DNA of 64,000 nucleotides from JAEMQF01 sp963850525 (GCA_963850525.1 CAWKLQ010000001.1:124001-188000), one strand, 5' to 3'. Shown: positions 7,873-16,883, counted from the first letter of the stretch. Numbers and translations: made by a program. The notes: generated from the sequence alone by a model not told the origin.

Positions 7873-9147
7873 TCAGGGCTGGTGCGGTGCGGTGGACAGG
7901 TCGGCAAAGACAGGGCGGGTCCCGGCCGTACCGGCTGGCGCTGCGGGGCACGACTGGGTGCCCTTGATCACCAGAAAATTTTGCTGCGTCAGCGATGAAC
8001 GCAGAGCGCTGTAGCTGTCGGGGTGCTCCAGATTGTTGTCGATCGCGCCGCTGCCGTCCACGTCGGCGGAATAACGGCAGACGCGGTAGTCGCTCGCACC
8101 CGTCCCCACGGTCCAACCTGCGGGGGCGATGCTGGCGCGTCCCGACCACGCCGCGCCGGGCGCGACGGGTACCACGACGCAGTGGTAAGCGACGAAGCGC
8201 TCACCGGTCTCTACCCAGCTGCCCAATCCCAAGGTCGCGGGAAGCGCGCCAATCGGTACCGCCTCGGTACGGATTGCCCCGCCGAGTGTGTAGCTCACCG
8301 ACTTGCGCGCCTCGCTGCGGCACACGGGTGGCGGTGTGGCGTCGCTTGGCGCGATCGCGATCGACAGCTCGAGGGGAGCGTCGTTCGCCGCAGCGGGGTC
8401 GGGTGGCGTGGCGCCGGCAAAGCGCACGACGCCGCTCAGCGAATAGGCCTGCAGGGCTTCGCACGTGCCGAGCGCCGCGGCGCTCAGATTGGCGTTGCTC
8501 AGCGTGGCGTCGACGCCGCTGCAACGTGCCGTGACGTTGCCGCTCGTGTTGTCGTAGACGAGCGCTTCGGTGCCGCCCGCGATCGGCTTGAACGCGCTGC
8601 GGCCTTGCCCCAGGTCCTTCGCCGGCAGCGGGATCCAGGGCGAGCGCGCGTGCGCAGCGCGCAACGGTGGGGCCTTGGCGTGCAGTTGCAGGGCGCCCGC
8701 GTAGGCGGGATCGTGACCCGCAATCAGCGTGCTCAGGGCGACTTGCTGACGCGCGCCGGTGCGGTCGTCCCAGGCGACGCTGACGCGTGCGTTTTTTGAC
8801 AGCGGTGTATCGCCTGCCGTGATTTCGCGGAGCAGCGAATAACTCGTGTTGCTCGGTTGGCCACTGTCCGAATTCACCTGCCGCGTTGCGCTCGCCACAC
8901 CCGCAAACGCGGTCGCCCCGGCGCGCACGGCGATGACGGAAAACGCCCGCAGCCGTTCGATGTCTTCCTGGGCGATGCGGACCGCTTCCGAGCGTTGCCG
9001 CGCGACGTCGGTGTTCAGGCGCATCTGGGTTTGCACGCGCACCACGCTGAGCATGCCGAGTGAAAGCACGAGGAAGGCGACCAGGCCCTCGAGCAGCGTC
9101 GTGCCGCGCTGCGCGCGTCGGGTGCGTGGTGTTGCGCGGGTCGGCAT
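7873..9147 (-). CDS. PilV-like type IV pilus minor pilin / modification protein, oversized
   Basis: The N-terminus carries a type III prepilin signal: basic leader, cleavage after Gly in RGTTLLEG, Glu at position 5 of the mature form, and a hydrophobic helix (GLVAFLVLSLGMLSVVRVQ). This pattern is typical of PilV minor pilins. The helix continues into a long coil (RQRSEAVRIAQEDIERLRAF). At 424 residues it is about twice the usual PilV length, and the C-terminal 300 residues are a beta-rich region with several cysteines that I do not recognise. It is the last of five prepilin genes transcribed together, so it should act in pilus priming or tip assembly. The exact symbol is uncertain. Confidence 0.75.
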   Translation of the reverse strand: MPTRATPRTRRAQRGTTLLEGLVAFLVLSLGMLSVVRVQTQMRLNTDVARQRSEAVRIAQEDIERLRAFSVIAVRAGATAFAGVASATRQVNSDSGQPSNTSYSLLREITAGDTPLSKNARVSVAWDDRTGARQQVALSTLIAGHDPAYAGALQLHAKAPPLRAAHARSPWIPLPAKDLGQGRSAFKPIAGGTEALVYDNTSGNVTARCSGVDATLSNANLSAAALGTCEALQAYSLSGVVRFAGATPPDPAAANDAPLELSIAIAPSDATPPPVCRSEARKSVSYTLGGAIRTEAVPIGALPATLGLGSWVETGERFVAYHCVVVPVAPGAAWSGRASIAPAGWTVGTGASDYRVCRYSADVDGSGAIDNNLEHPDSYSALRSSLTQQNFLVIKGTQSCPAAPAGTAGTRPVFADLSTAPHQP

Positions 9148-9157
9148 GTTGCAGTGC

Positions 9158-10429
9158 CTAGAAATCGCGCCAGCTGCCGTTGACGCGGGCGAACATGCCG
9201 CTGCGGCTGCGCAGTGTGGCGAGCAGCGCCGGGTCGTAGACGATATCGGGGGTACCGTCGCCGAGATAAGTCGTCTCGGAGACGAGCGCGCCGCGCGCCA
9301 GCGCGCCTGAGGCTGCGGTTTCGTCCCAACGCAGCGAGGTCGCGTAGAGAACGCCGTGCACGGTCACCGCGCCACGCAGTTGCGCTGAACCGTCGACGAC
9401 GATCAGCGCCGGCTGCTGGCGCGTGCCGAAGACGACGGGGCCTTGCACGTCGAGATCGCCCAGCACATGGATGATGGCGTTGCTGCCGGCGCCGCTGACC
9501 GCCTGGCCCAGCGCGTCGGTGCAGTTGCCTGCGCAGTGGAGTGGTGTGACGACGGGCTGGCGCGCCCAGCTCGCCCGGTCCAGGCCGAAGTAGCCGGCGA
9601 ACAACTGCGCCGGGCCGATGGCCGCCAGACGCTCGTCCTGGCTCACGACGGCGTTGCTGACCGCCGCGCCGGGCGCGGTGCCGATCCGCAGCAGCGGCGC
9701 CTGAACGGCGGCGCCGCTGTGCAGCGCGACCGCGCCCGAGGCCACGTCGGCGTTGTGCACGCCGAGCTGCGCGTTGCCCACGTCGAGCGCGCCGCGCACG
9801 GTGAGCGCAGCCGCTGGCGCGCTCGCCAACGCGGGCAGAAGCGCCAGCGAAACCTCGACCCGAGCCACGGCATCGGCCGGCTCCGTCGACCCCGAAGCAC
9901 ACGCGCCCGCAAAACGGGTGCACCCCTGCGAGACGACGCGCACGACGCCGCTCTTCGCGCCGGCAAGGAATTCGACGCTGAACGCCGGCGCCGCCTGGGC
10001 CGGGCCGGCGAACTGGGCGTGGCCGCTGGTCGGGCAGCTGCACTGCCAGCCCGAGTCGCCGCGCACGCACGCCGGCTGCAGCGCCGTGGACACGCCCGCG
10101 TTGTTCCACTGGACTGCGCTGATCGCGCCGCCCGCATCGGCAACTCTCAGGTAGCGGTCACGAAACGGCAGCGCTGCCGCGTCGCCGCTGGCTTTGCAAT
10201 CGTCGCCGATCCGCGCCACGTTGTTGAGTTGCGCCTGCGCCCATTCTAGGCCGGCTTCCGCGGCCTCGAACGCCTGCGTTGCGCGGTACTGGTTGGCCGA
10301 GCTGCGCTGTTCGAACACCAGGTTTCGATTCGCGAATGCCGCCACGAGCAGCATCGCGAAGAACAGACCCATCGTCACGACGAGCGCGGCGACGCCGCGC
10401 TGGGCTGTGGACGGCGTGACGCGTCGCAT
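9158..10429 (-). CDS. PilX-like type IV pilus assembly protein with large C-terminal domain
   Basis: The first 60 residues fit the PilX N-terminal family: a short basic leader, then GVAALVVTMGLFFAMLLVAAFANR and the following EQRSSANQYRATQAFEAAEAGLEWA helix. The remaining 350 or so residues are Ala/Gly/Val-rich and suggest a repetitive beta structure (GALDVGNAQLGVHNADV, GDLDVQGPVVFG, GSAQLRGAVTVHG), like a short beta-helix; this is my reading of the pattern. Pairs of cysteines (WQCSCP, LHCAGNC) suggest disulfides after export. It lies between pilW and pilV and is longer than ordinary PilX. No pilY1 gene, the usual neighbour, is present. Confidence 0.75.
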   Translation of the reverse strand: MRRVTPSTAQRGVAALVVTMGLFFAMLLVAAFANRNLVFEQRSSANQYRATQAFEAAEAGLEWAQAQLNNVARIGDDCKASGDAAALPFRDRYLRVADAGGAISAVQWNNAGVSTALQPACVRGDSGWQCSCPTSGHAQFAGPAQAAPAFSVEFLAGAKSGVVRVVSQGCTRFAGACASGSTEPADAVARVEVSLALLPALASAPAAALTVRGALDVGNAQLGVHNADVASGAVALHSGAAVQAPLLRIGTAPGAAVSNAVVSQDERLAAIGPAQLFAGYFGLDRASWARQPVVTPLHCAGNCTDALGQAVSGAGSNAIIHVLGDLDVQGPVVFGTRQQPALIVVDGSAQLRGAVTVHGVLYATSLRWDETAASGALARGALVSETTYLGDGTPDIVYDPALLATLRSRSGMFARVNGSWRDF

Positions 10430-10435
10430 GACGGC

Positions 10436-11104
10436 TCAAGCGGGGCAGGAGCCCGTGACCGAATCATTGCGCAGCCGAACGCTGCTGTTCAGGCTGCGCT
10501 GGACGCTGGCATCGGCGCTCGACCTTCCGGCAATCGATACCGAGAGGCTGCGCACCTGCTGGCGTGGCGGGCACGACGCGTCGCCTGCGGCGCAAGCGCT
10601 CGCGCACTGGCTCGACAAATCGATGTCCTCGGCGCTCGGCACGACGCGGAATTCCGAAACGACGACCGTGTTCGGATCGGTGAGCGCCTGCCAGTTGCCG
10701 TTGCCGAGCTGCATTTCGATGACGCCGCGGCGCAACCGGAAGCCGAAGTGTTCGTTCGAGTCCAGGCTGTGGTTCTCGGTGGCGTCGCGCGAGAAGGCGA
10801 AGCTCACCGCGTCGGACGCAGCCGCGCTGGGCATGACGGCGACGTAGGGGTTGGCCGGCACCGTGCTGCCCACCGGCACGTGCACGGCGGCAACCGCACC
10901 GGCCCAATACCCCGCCCGACGCAAATCGCGCGTGATGATGTCCGACGCAGTGCGCAAATCCTGCATCAAGCGGCTTTCCAGCATCAGCGCGCGGTTTTCG
11001 CGCAGGTTGCCCGCCATCAGCGTCACGCCTGCGGCGGCGATGAACAGGCCCACGGCCAGGCCCACCAGCAACTCGACCATCGAAATTCCGTGCGCGCGTT
11101 TCAT
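10436..11104 (-). CDS. PilW-like type IV pilus minor pilin
   Basis: A 222-residue prepilin. The leader MKRAHG ends at a prepilin peptidase site and is followed by ISMVELLVGLAVGLFIAAAGVTL, with Glu at mature position 5. The downstream region (LMQDLRTASDIITRDLRRAGYW) is the hallmark of PilW. An in-frame extension upstream of MKRAHG was rejected because it overlaps the preceding pilin gene and would bury the leader. It is two bases from the upstream pilin gene and six from pilX, clearly one transcript. Minor pilins of this class form the priming complex at the pilus tip. Confidence 0.8.
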   Translation of the reverse strand: MKRAHGISMVELLVGLAVGLFIAAAGVTLMAGNLRENRALMLESRLMQDLRTASDIITRDLRRAGYWAGAVAAVHVPVGSTVPANPYVAVMPSAAASDAVSFAFSRDATENHSLDSNEHFGFRLRRGVIEMQLGNGNWQALTDPNTVVVSEFRVVPSAEDIDLSSQCASACAAGDASCPPRQQVRSLSVSIAGRSSADASVQRSLNSSVRLRNDSVTGSCPA

Positions 11105-11106
11105 GC

Positions 11107-11682
11107 TCAGACCATCCAGCACTGGCGGTTTTGCTGCGGGGCATTGGTCGTCGCCGCGTCGGCGCCGGAGGCTTGCACGAGGTTCCCGCCATCGACCCGC
11201 AGGCGCAAGGTGCGGCACGGCGTGTCATGCGATTGGCTGCCGGTGGCGGCGGCGACGATCTCGTAACCGGTGGCCGATGGCGCGTTGATTTGCAGCGCAT
11301 AGTGACCTGCCGCCGAGGTGGCGGATACGCCGATTTCGGCGAGCTCGCCATAGGCCTGGTTGTTCGCGCGCCAGCGTTCCTGCGCTGCCTGCACTTGCAG
11401 CACGGCGACCATCGCGTCGGCGCGGCGGATTTTTTGCAATTGGCCCATGAACGACGGATAAGCAACGCCAGAGAGAACACCCGCCACGGCGACGACGAGC
11501 ATCAGCTCGATCAAGGTGAAGCCTTGCGCAAACCTGCGAGCCGTGGCCTGGCGACGAGCGCGGCGAGGTGCGCCTGTCCGCTCGATTATCAATTCGTTAC
11601 AACGGCCGACGGGTAGCGCAACGGCCCGCTTGTCGCCCTCGGTGCTCCGCTGGTCTTGGCTCGATGAAATTGCAGTGGTCAT
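11107..11682 (-). CDS. PilE-like type IV pilin with unusually long leader
   Basis: The class III prepilin signal FAQG/FTLIELMLVVAVAGVLSGVAYPSF is textbook, with a helix that runs on to QLQKIRRADAMVAVLQVQAAQERWR and a C-terminal region ending in a disulfide-type Cys loop (CRTLRLRV...NRQCWMV). This resembles the PilE-type minor pilins of beta- and gammaproteobacteria. The leader before the cleavage Gly would be about 54 residues, whereas 6-25 is usual. The ATG at 11682 has a good GGAG ribosome site seven bases upstream and lies 13 bases after fimT, so I keep it. A TTG at 11592 would give a 24-residue leader. Confidence 0.8.
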   Translation of the reverse strand: MTTAISSSQDQRSTEGDKRAVALPVGRCNELIIERTGAPRRARRQATARRFAQGFTLIELMLVVAVAGVLSGVAYPSFMGQLQKIRRADAMVAVLQVQAAQERWRANNQAYGELAEIGVSATSAAGHYALQINAPSATGYEIVAAATGSQSHDTPCRTLRLRVDGGNLVQASGADAATTNAPQQNRQCWMV

Positions 11683-11695
11683 GGGGTTTCTCCGC

Positions 11696-12229
11696 TCAGC
11701 AGTTCGGGTAGCCGGGAACGCCGCCGGCCGGCGTGCAGGAGCGCGCCCGCCCCATCACGTTGATGATTTGGTGAATCGCCTGGCCTTGGCCGCCGAGCAG
11801 GCGAAACGTCGCCGAGGGCGTGCTCGTGCCGTGCAAGGGATCGAAGAGCACCGATGCGGTGTTCGCCGCCAACGTGACACCCTGACTCGCGGCCAGCACG
11901 ATGCTCTTGATTTCGCGCGCCGACCCAGTGCACACCGCCGGGCCGGCGTCAACGCACGTGCATTGGTTGCTCGGGCCGGTATGCAAGGCGTAACACGCGC
12001 CCTGCGCATTCGCGAATAGGCTCAGGCGCACCGGCTGATTGCGCGCCACGGCTTCCGAGCGCGCGAAGCGGACGTCGGTGGCGAATTGAACTGCCGCCCC
12101 TTCCAGGCGGCGCGCGTCGAGCAGTTTGCCCATTTCCGGCAGCGCAGCGGATGAGACGCCCAGAATCGCCAGCACAACGCAGGTCTCGACCCAGGTCACG
12201 CCGCGCTGAAGGTTGGCTGCCGTTTTCAT
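11696..12229 (-). CDS. GspH/FimT-type pseudopilin
   Basis: First gene of the minor-pilin cluster. The leader is short and followed by GVTWVETCVVLAILGVSSAALPEM, a prepilin helix with Glu at position 5. The next part (GAAVQFATDVRFARSEAVARNQPVRLSL) is the characteristic GspH/FimT segment, and the protein ends with two cysteines (RSCTPAG...YPNC). I set the start at MKTAANLQRG because GGAG lies seven bases upstream; an ATG eight codons earlier lacks such a site. The 177-residue length is normal. Such pseudopilins prime pilus assembly. Confidence 0.8.
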   Translation of the reverse strand: MKTAANLQRGVTWVETCVVLAILGVSSAALPEMGKLLDARRLEGAAVQFATDVRFARSEAVARNQPVRLSLFANAQGACYALHTGPSNQCTCVDAGPAVCTGSAREIKSIVLAASQGVTLAANTASVLFDPLHGTSTPSATFRLLGGQGQAIHQIINVMGRARSCTPAGGVPGYPNC

Positions 12230-12310
12230 CGTGTCTCCATGTGTTTGAACCATGGGGGCACTGTAGGCAATCAGGCGCCGGCGCGCGACACCAAGAGGTG
12301 GGAAACGTTG

Positions 12311-12351
12311 ACCCCACTGAGGGGGCGCCCGAGCTCACCCCCCTTTGGGGG
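12311..12351. repeat. GC-rich double hairpin between nrdR and the pilin cluster
   Basis: This stretch has CCCC-ACTGA-GGGG followed by CCCCC-CTTT-GGGGG. It lies 20 bases downstream of nrdR and about 80 upstream of fimT on the same strand. It could end nrdR transcription or be a single copy of another dispersed palindrome. There is no T-run after the stem on the minus strand, so a classical intrinsic terminator is not supported. Confidence 0.4.
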
Positions 12352-12371
12352 ATAGATGGGTGCCGCGGACT

Positions 12372-12815
12372 TCAGATATCGCGGATCAGCTGGCGGAACT
12401 CGTCGACGTCTTCGAAGCTGCGATACACCGAGGCGAAGCGCACGTAGGCGACCTTGTCGATGCGCTTGAGTTCGCGCATCACGAGTTCGCCCAGGCGCGT
12501 CGAAGGCACCTCCTTGGCGCCGGAATTCAGCAGCTTGTCCTGGATGCGCTCGAGCGCAGCGTCGATCTGCTCCACGCTCACCGGGCGCTTGCGCAGCGCC
12601 AGCGTCATCGAGGCGCGAATCTTCAAAGGGTCGAATTCGGCGCGCGTGCCGTCTTTCTTGATGACGGAAGGCAGCGAGATTTCAGCGCGTTCGTAAGTCG
12701 TGAAGCGTTTGTCGCAGTCCTGGCACCGGCGCCGCCGGCGCACCACGTCGCCTTCGTCGGACTCGCGGGTTTCGACGACCTGGGTTTCTTCGTGGCTGCA
12801 AAACGGGCAGCGCAT
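12372..12815 (-). CDS. nrdR: Transcriptional repressor NrdR
   Basis: NrdR is a nucleotide-sensing repressor of ribonucleotide reductase genes. Residues 1-45 form a zinc ribbon (MRCPFCSHEETQVVETR, then RRCQDCDKRFTTYER) with the four ligand cysteines. Residues about 49-140 form the ATP cone (VIKKDGTRAEFD, ASMTLALRKRPVS, YVRFASVYRSF). At 147 residues it has the usual length. It is downstream of glyA with a gap of 28 bases, an arrangement conserved in betaproteobacteria. Confidence 0.97.
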   Translation of the reverse strand: MRCPFCSHEETQVVETRESDEGDVVRRRRRCQDCDKRFTTYERAEISLPSVIKKDGTRAEFDPLKIRASMTLALRKRPVSVEQIDAALERIQDKLLNSGAKEVPSTRLGELVMRELKRIDKVAYVRFASVYRSFEDVDEFRQLIRDI

Positions 12816-12843
12816 CGGGCCTAGTGATTTGTGGGACAGGACA

Positions 12844-14094
12844 CTAGCGATAGACCGGAAAGTCGCGCGTCAGCGCGGCGACTTTGGCGCGCACCGCAGC
12901 CACGTTGGCGCTGTCGTTCGGCTTGTCCAGCACGTCGGCGATGAGGTGCGCGGTCTGCCGCGCCTGCGCCTCGAGGAAGCCACGCGTCGTCATCGCCGGC
13001 GAGCCCAGGCGGATGCCGCTCGTCACCATCGGCTTTTGCGGGTCGTTCGGGATGCCGTTCTTGTTGCACGTGATGTGCGCCTGGCCAAGCAAGGCCTCGG
13101 CCTCCTTGCCGGTCAGGCCCTTCGGCCGCAGATCGACCAGCATGACGTGGCTTTCGGTGCGGCCGCTGACGATTCGCAAACCCCGCTCGGTGAGCGTCTG
13201 TGCCAGCGCGACGGCGTTTTTCCGCACTTGCTGCTGGTAGACCTTGAACTCGGGCGCGAGTGCTTCCTTGAACGCGACCGCCTTGGCGGCGATCACGTGC
13301 ATCAGCGGCCCGCCCTGGATGCCGGGAAAGATCGCGCTGTTGATCTTCTTCGCGATGGCCTCGTCGTTCATCATGACGATGCCGCCGCGCGGGCCGCGCA
13401 GGCTCTTGTGCGTGGTCGAGGTCACGACGTCGGCATGCGGCACCGGGTTCGGGTAGACGCCCGCGGCGATCAGGCCGGCGTAGTGCGCCATGTCGACCAT
13501 GAAGATCGCGCCGACGTCTTTGGCCACCTTGGCGAAGCGCGCGAAGTCGATGCGCAGGCTGTAGGCGGAGGCGCCGGCGATGATCAACTTGGGCCGGTGC
13601 TCGTGGCCGAGCTTTTCCATCGCCACGTAGTCGATCTCTTCGCTGGGCGTCAGGCCGTAGCTCACGACCTTGAACCACTTGCCGCTCATGTTCAGCGCCA
13701 TGCCATGCGTCAGATGGCCACCTTCGGCGAGGCTCATTCCCATGATCGTGTCGCCGGGCTGGAGCAGGCCGAAGAACACCGCCTGATTCGCCTGCGACCC
13801 TGAATTCGCCTGGACGTTGGCGTGCGCCGCGCCGAAGAGCTGTTTGCAGCGGTCGATCGCGAGCTGTTCGGCAATGTCGACAAACTCGCAGCCGCCGTAG
13901 TAGCGCTTGCCGGGGTAGCCTTCGGCGTACTTGTTGGTCAGCTGGCTGCCCTGCGCGGCCATCACCGCCGGTGAGGCGTAGTTCTCCGAGGCGATGAGTT
14001 CGATGTGCTCTTCCTGGCGCTGGTTCTCGCGCTGGATCACAGCCCACAGTTCGGGGTCGACGTTGGCAACGGTTGACTGGGTGCGATCGAACAT
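12844..14094 (-). CDS. glyA: Serine hydroxymethyltransferase
   Basis: This PLP enzyme interconverts serine and glycine with tetrahydrofolate and is the main one-carbon source of the cell. The 416 residues are full length. Motifs include LIASENYASPAVM near the N-terminus, NKYAEGYPGKRYYGG, and the PLP lysine in TSTTHKSLRGPRGG. It is followed by nrdR and preceded by the transglycosylase gene with a gap of only eight bases, so there is no space for its own upstream control region. It may be read from the transglycosylase promoter or one within that gene. Confidence 0.98.
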   Translation of the reverse strand: MFDRTQSTVANVDPELWAVIQRENQRQEEHIELIASENYASPAVMAAQGSQLTNKYAEGYPGKRYYGGCEFVDIAEQLAIDRCKQLFGAAHANVQANSGSQANQAVFFGLLQPGDTIMGMSLAEGGHLTHGMALNMSGKWFKVVSYGLTPSEEIDYVAMEKLGHEHRPKLIIAGASAYSLRIDFARFAKVAKDVGAIFMVDMAHYAGLIAAGVYPNPVPHADVVTSTTHKSLRGPRGGIVMMNDEAIAKKINSAIFPGIQGGPLMHVIAAKAVAFKEALAPEFKVYQQQVRKNAVALAQTLTERGLRIVSGRTESHVMLVDLRPKGLTGKEAEALLGQAHITCNKNGIPNDPQKPMVTSGIRLGSPAMTTRGFLEAQARQTAHLIADVLDKPNDSANVAAVRAKVAALTRDFPVYR

Positions 14095-14102
14095 GGTTCA
14101 GT

Positions 14103-15056
14103 TCAGTTCAGGTGAGGTTCGGTGTTGGCGTCAGTGGCGGGCAGCGTCATCACGGCAGGCGCCAAGTCGTCGCGGCGCTGCGCAACAAGTGTCGGGGCTG
14201 TCGTGACCGTGACCACGGGCATCGCGGGCAGGGCGGTTGGCGCGCCCGCCGAGGGTGCAGCGACGTTGAGGTAGGGCACGATCTTGCCACTCATCACCAG
14301 ACGCAGCGATTGCTGTTCCGCCAGAACCTTGGCGACGTAGCCGCCGTCGTCGGGCAAATTCGCCGCGCCCACGTAATAGCGCAGCCCGGCTTCCAGGCCG
14401 CCGGCACGCGCGATGCATTCCTTGAGCACGGCCACGCCGACGCGCAAGTTGGTGACGGGGTCGAACGCCGCGTGGGTGCCGCCGAAGGCTTCGTATTTCT
14501 CGTCGTGCAACTTGGTCATGACCTGCATCAAGCCTTGCGCGCCCACCGGGCTCTGCGCGAAGGGGTTGAAGCTCGACTCGATCGCCATGATCGCGAGGAT
14601 CAGCGTGGGGTCGAGCGCGGCGCGTTGGCCGACGCTCCAGGCTTCCTGAACGAGGCGGCTGACGGGCTCGATCGCGACGCGGTAGCGCCGCGACAGCCAG
14701 TTCGCGACTGCGGCCTGCTGCTGATCAAGGTCTTTCGGGTCCGCGGCGGTGGCACGCGCCACCGCGTCCACAGGCGTCGCCTCGGCCCACCAGGGTTGCG
14801 GCGGGGCGGGCTCGACACGCGCCTCCTGGCGGGCTTGCAGCCAGCCGAGGAACTCGAGTTCCACCTGGTGCCGCAGATCGTCGCGGCTTGCAGCGAACAA
14901 AGCCACTGCCACGAGCACCAGACCCAGCAAAGCAAGCGTGTTGTGGCTGACGACGAGCAAGCCGCGCCCGACGTCGGCAACAAACACGAAAAGCGACTGA
15001 AACACCGCGCGCTGCGCGGCCACAAGCATTCCCAGTATCTTGCGAAGCGATGACAT
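14103..15056 (-). CDS. Lytic murein transglycosylase (SLT domain), membrane-anchored
   Basis: The N-terminal part has a hydrophobic segment (about residues 30-58) that probably anchors the protein in the inner membrane. A linker is followed by a lysozyme-like SLT domain (about 140-270). The catalytic glutamate lies in LAIMAIESSFNPFAQSPVGAQGLMQVM, and the family GLRYYVGAAN motif is seen. It should cleave peptidoglycan glycan strands to 1,6-anhydro products. The Ala/Pro/Thr-rich tail of about 60 residues is of unknown use. I started at MSSLRKILG, since upstream codons look non-coding. It is divergent from ubiD. Confidence 0.85.
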   Translation of the reverse strand: MSSLRKILGMLVAAQRAVFQSLFVFVADVGRGLLVVSHNTLALLGLVLVAVALFAASRDDLRHQVELEFLGWLQARQEARVEPAPPQPWWAEATPVDAVARATAADPKDLDQQQAAVANWLSRRYRVAIEPVSRLVQEAWSVGQRAALDPTLILAIMAIESSFNPFAQSPVGAQGLMQVMTKLHDEKYEAFGGTHAAFDPVTNLRVGVAVLKECIARAGGLEAGLRYYVGAANLPDDGGYVAKVLAEQQSLRLVMSGKIVPYLNVAAPSAGAPTALPAMPVVTVTTAPTLVAQRRDDLAPAVMTLPATDANTEPHLN

Positions 15057-15229
15057 GTCCCACCCTCGTTTCTTCGCGGTGAGCCGTTGCGCAGCGCCTG
15101 AACCCGGCGCGTGCAATCAAGGCCAACCGCAATAATGAGAGGCTGCAGCGTCTGGACCGGCGGATTCCGGTGATCGGCTTGGCATTCGCAGCCCGGCGCC
15201 TCCAAATTCATCCCAACGATGTGGGGCGC

Positions 15230-15323
15230 GGGTTATCCCTAGTCAACCCAGGGTGGGCGGATTCTAGGGACTGTAGATAAGCCCAGTCAACACAAAAATT
15301 TTCAAATTGATGACGATTGAATC
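15230..15323 (+). promoter_or_regulatory. Possible control region between the transglycosylase gene and ubiD
   Basis: This AT-richer stretch holds a direct repeat AGTCAAC (15241-15247 and 15285-15291) and a CCCTAG...CTAGGG inverted pair around it. No convincing -35/-10 pair could be assigned. The rest of the 267-base intergenic region shows nothing further. The function is inferred only from position. Confidence 0.3.
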
Positions 15324-16883
15324 GTGAAATACAAGGATTTGCGTGAGTTTCTCGCTGGATTAGAGCGCTCAAGTGAGCTAAAGCGAGTTCGCGAGAGCGT
15401 ATCGCCAGTTCTGGAGATGACCGCCCTGGGCGACGCAGTCCTGCGCGCCGGCGGGCCGGCGCTGCTGTTCGAAGCCACCGGCACGGGCGTGCCTGCGCTG
15501 ACGAATCTGTTCGGCACGACGCGCCGGGTCGCGCTGGCGATGGGCGTGGACGACGTCTCGGAGCTGCGGCAGGTCGGCAAGGTGCTGGCCAGCCTCAAGG
15601 AGCCCGAGCCGCCCGCGGGAATGAAGGACGCCGGGCGCCTGCTGCACCTCGTCAAGTCGCTGTGGGACATGAAGCCCGCCGTCGTGCGCTCTGCGGCGTG
15701 CCAGGAAGTCGTGATTCAAGGCAGCGACATCGACCTCGGCTTCCTGCCGATTCAAACCTGCTGGCCCGGCGACGCCGGCGCCTTGATCACCTGGGGCCTG
15801 GTGATCACGCGCGGGCCGCAGGGCTTGCCGGCGTCGCGGCGCAGGCAGAACCTGGGCATTTACCGGCAACAAGTGGTAGGCAAGCGCCGCGTCATCATGC
15901 GCTGGCTCGCGCAGCGCGGCGGCGCGTTGGACTTCCGCGAATTTGCGCTCGCCAAACCCGGCCAGCCTTTCCCTATCGCCGTCGCGCTCGGCGCCGATCC
16001 GGCGACGATGCTCGGCGCCGTGACGCCCGTGCCGGACACCTTGTCGGAGTATCAATTTGCCGGCTTGCTGCGCGGCAGCCGCACCGAGGTGATCGACTCA
16101 TCGGTCGGTGACGCAGGCGTGATGCTGCAGGTGCCCGCGACCGCGGAGATCGTTCTGGAAGGCGCTATCCCCGTGTGCGCGCCGGGCTACGTAGGCGTCA
16201 GCGAAACCGGCGCCCAGCTGAAAGAAATCAACGGCTATTTGCACGCGCTGGAGGGGCCATTCGGCGACCACACCGGTTACTACAACGAACAGGAGTGGTT
16301 TCCGGTGTTCGAGATCGCGCGCCTCACGCACCGGCGCGAGCCCATCTATCACTCCACCTACACCGGCAAGCCGCCCGACGAGCCGGCGGTGCTCGGCGTC
16401 GCGCTGAACGAAGTGTTCGTGCCTATCCTGCAAAAGCAGTTCCCCGAAATCACCGACTTCTATCTGCCCCCCGAGGGCTGCAGCTACCGCATGGCGATCG
16501 TCAGCATGAGGAAGAGCTACCCCGGGCACGCGAAGCGGATCATGTTCGGCGTCTGGAGTTTCCTGCGCCAGTTCATGTACACGAAGTTCATCGTCGTGGT
16601 CGACGACGATGTGGACATCCGCAGCTGGCCCGACGTGATTTGGGCGATCACGACGCGCGTCGACCCGGTTCGCGACACGACGCTGATCGCCCAGACCCCC
16701 ATCGACTACCTCGACTTCGCCTCACCCGTGAGCGGCCTGGGCGGCAAGCTCGGGCTGGACGCAACCAACAAGTGGCCGGGCGAGACGGACCGCGAGTGGG
16801 GCAAGGTGATCACGATGCCTGCGGCGGTTCGCGAGCGTGTGGCTGGCTTGCTTGCAGACATTCTTGCTGCGAAGGGAAACTGA
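15324..16883 (+). CDS. ubiD: UbiD family decarboxylase (3-octaprenyl-4-hydroxybenzoate carboxy-lyase)
   Basis: UbiD decarboxylates 3-polyprenyl-4-hydroxybenzoate in ubiquinone synthesis, using the prenylated FMN made by UbiX. The 519 residues are full length for the ubiquinone-type enzyme. Motifs include MKYKDLREFLAGLE at the N-terminus, ITWGLVITRGP, GDHTGYYNEQEWFPVFEI with RREPIYHSTYTGKPPDEPAVLG, and FIVVVDDDVDI. The ATG start matches the family. No ubiX is in the window. An aerobic quinone-based respiratory chain fits with the complex I cluster downstream. Confidence 0.95.
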   Translation: MKYKDLREFLAGLERSSELKRVRESVSPVLEMTALGDAVLRAGGPALLFEATGTGVPALTNLFGTTRRVALAMGVDDVSELRQVGKVLASLKEPEPPAGMKDAGRLLHLVKSLWDMKPAVVRSAACQEVVIQGSDIDLGFLPIQTCWPGDAGALITWGLVITRGPQGLPASRRRQNLGIYRQQVVGKRRVIMRWLAQRGGALDFREFALAKPGQPFPIAVALGADPATMLGAVTPVPDTLSEYQFAGLLRGSRTEVIDSSVGDAGVMLQVPATAEIVLEGAIPVCAPGYVGVSETGAQLKEINGYLHALEGPFGDHTGYYNEQEWFPVFEIARLTHRREPIYHSTYTGKPPDEPAVLGVALNEVFVPILQKQFPEITDFYLPPEGCSYRMAIVSMRKSYPGHAKRIMFGVWSFLRQFMYTKFIVVVDDDVDIRSWPDVIWAITTRVDPVRDTTLIAQTPIDYLDFASPVSGLGGKLGLDATNKWPGETDREWGKVITMPAAVRERVAGLLADILAAKGN

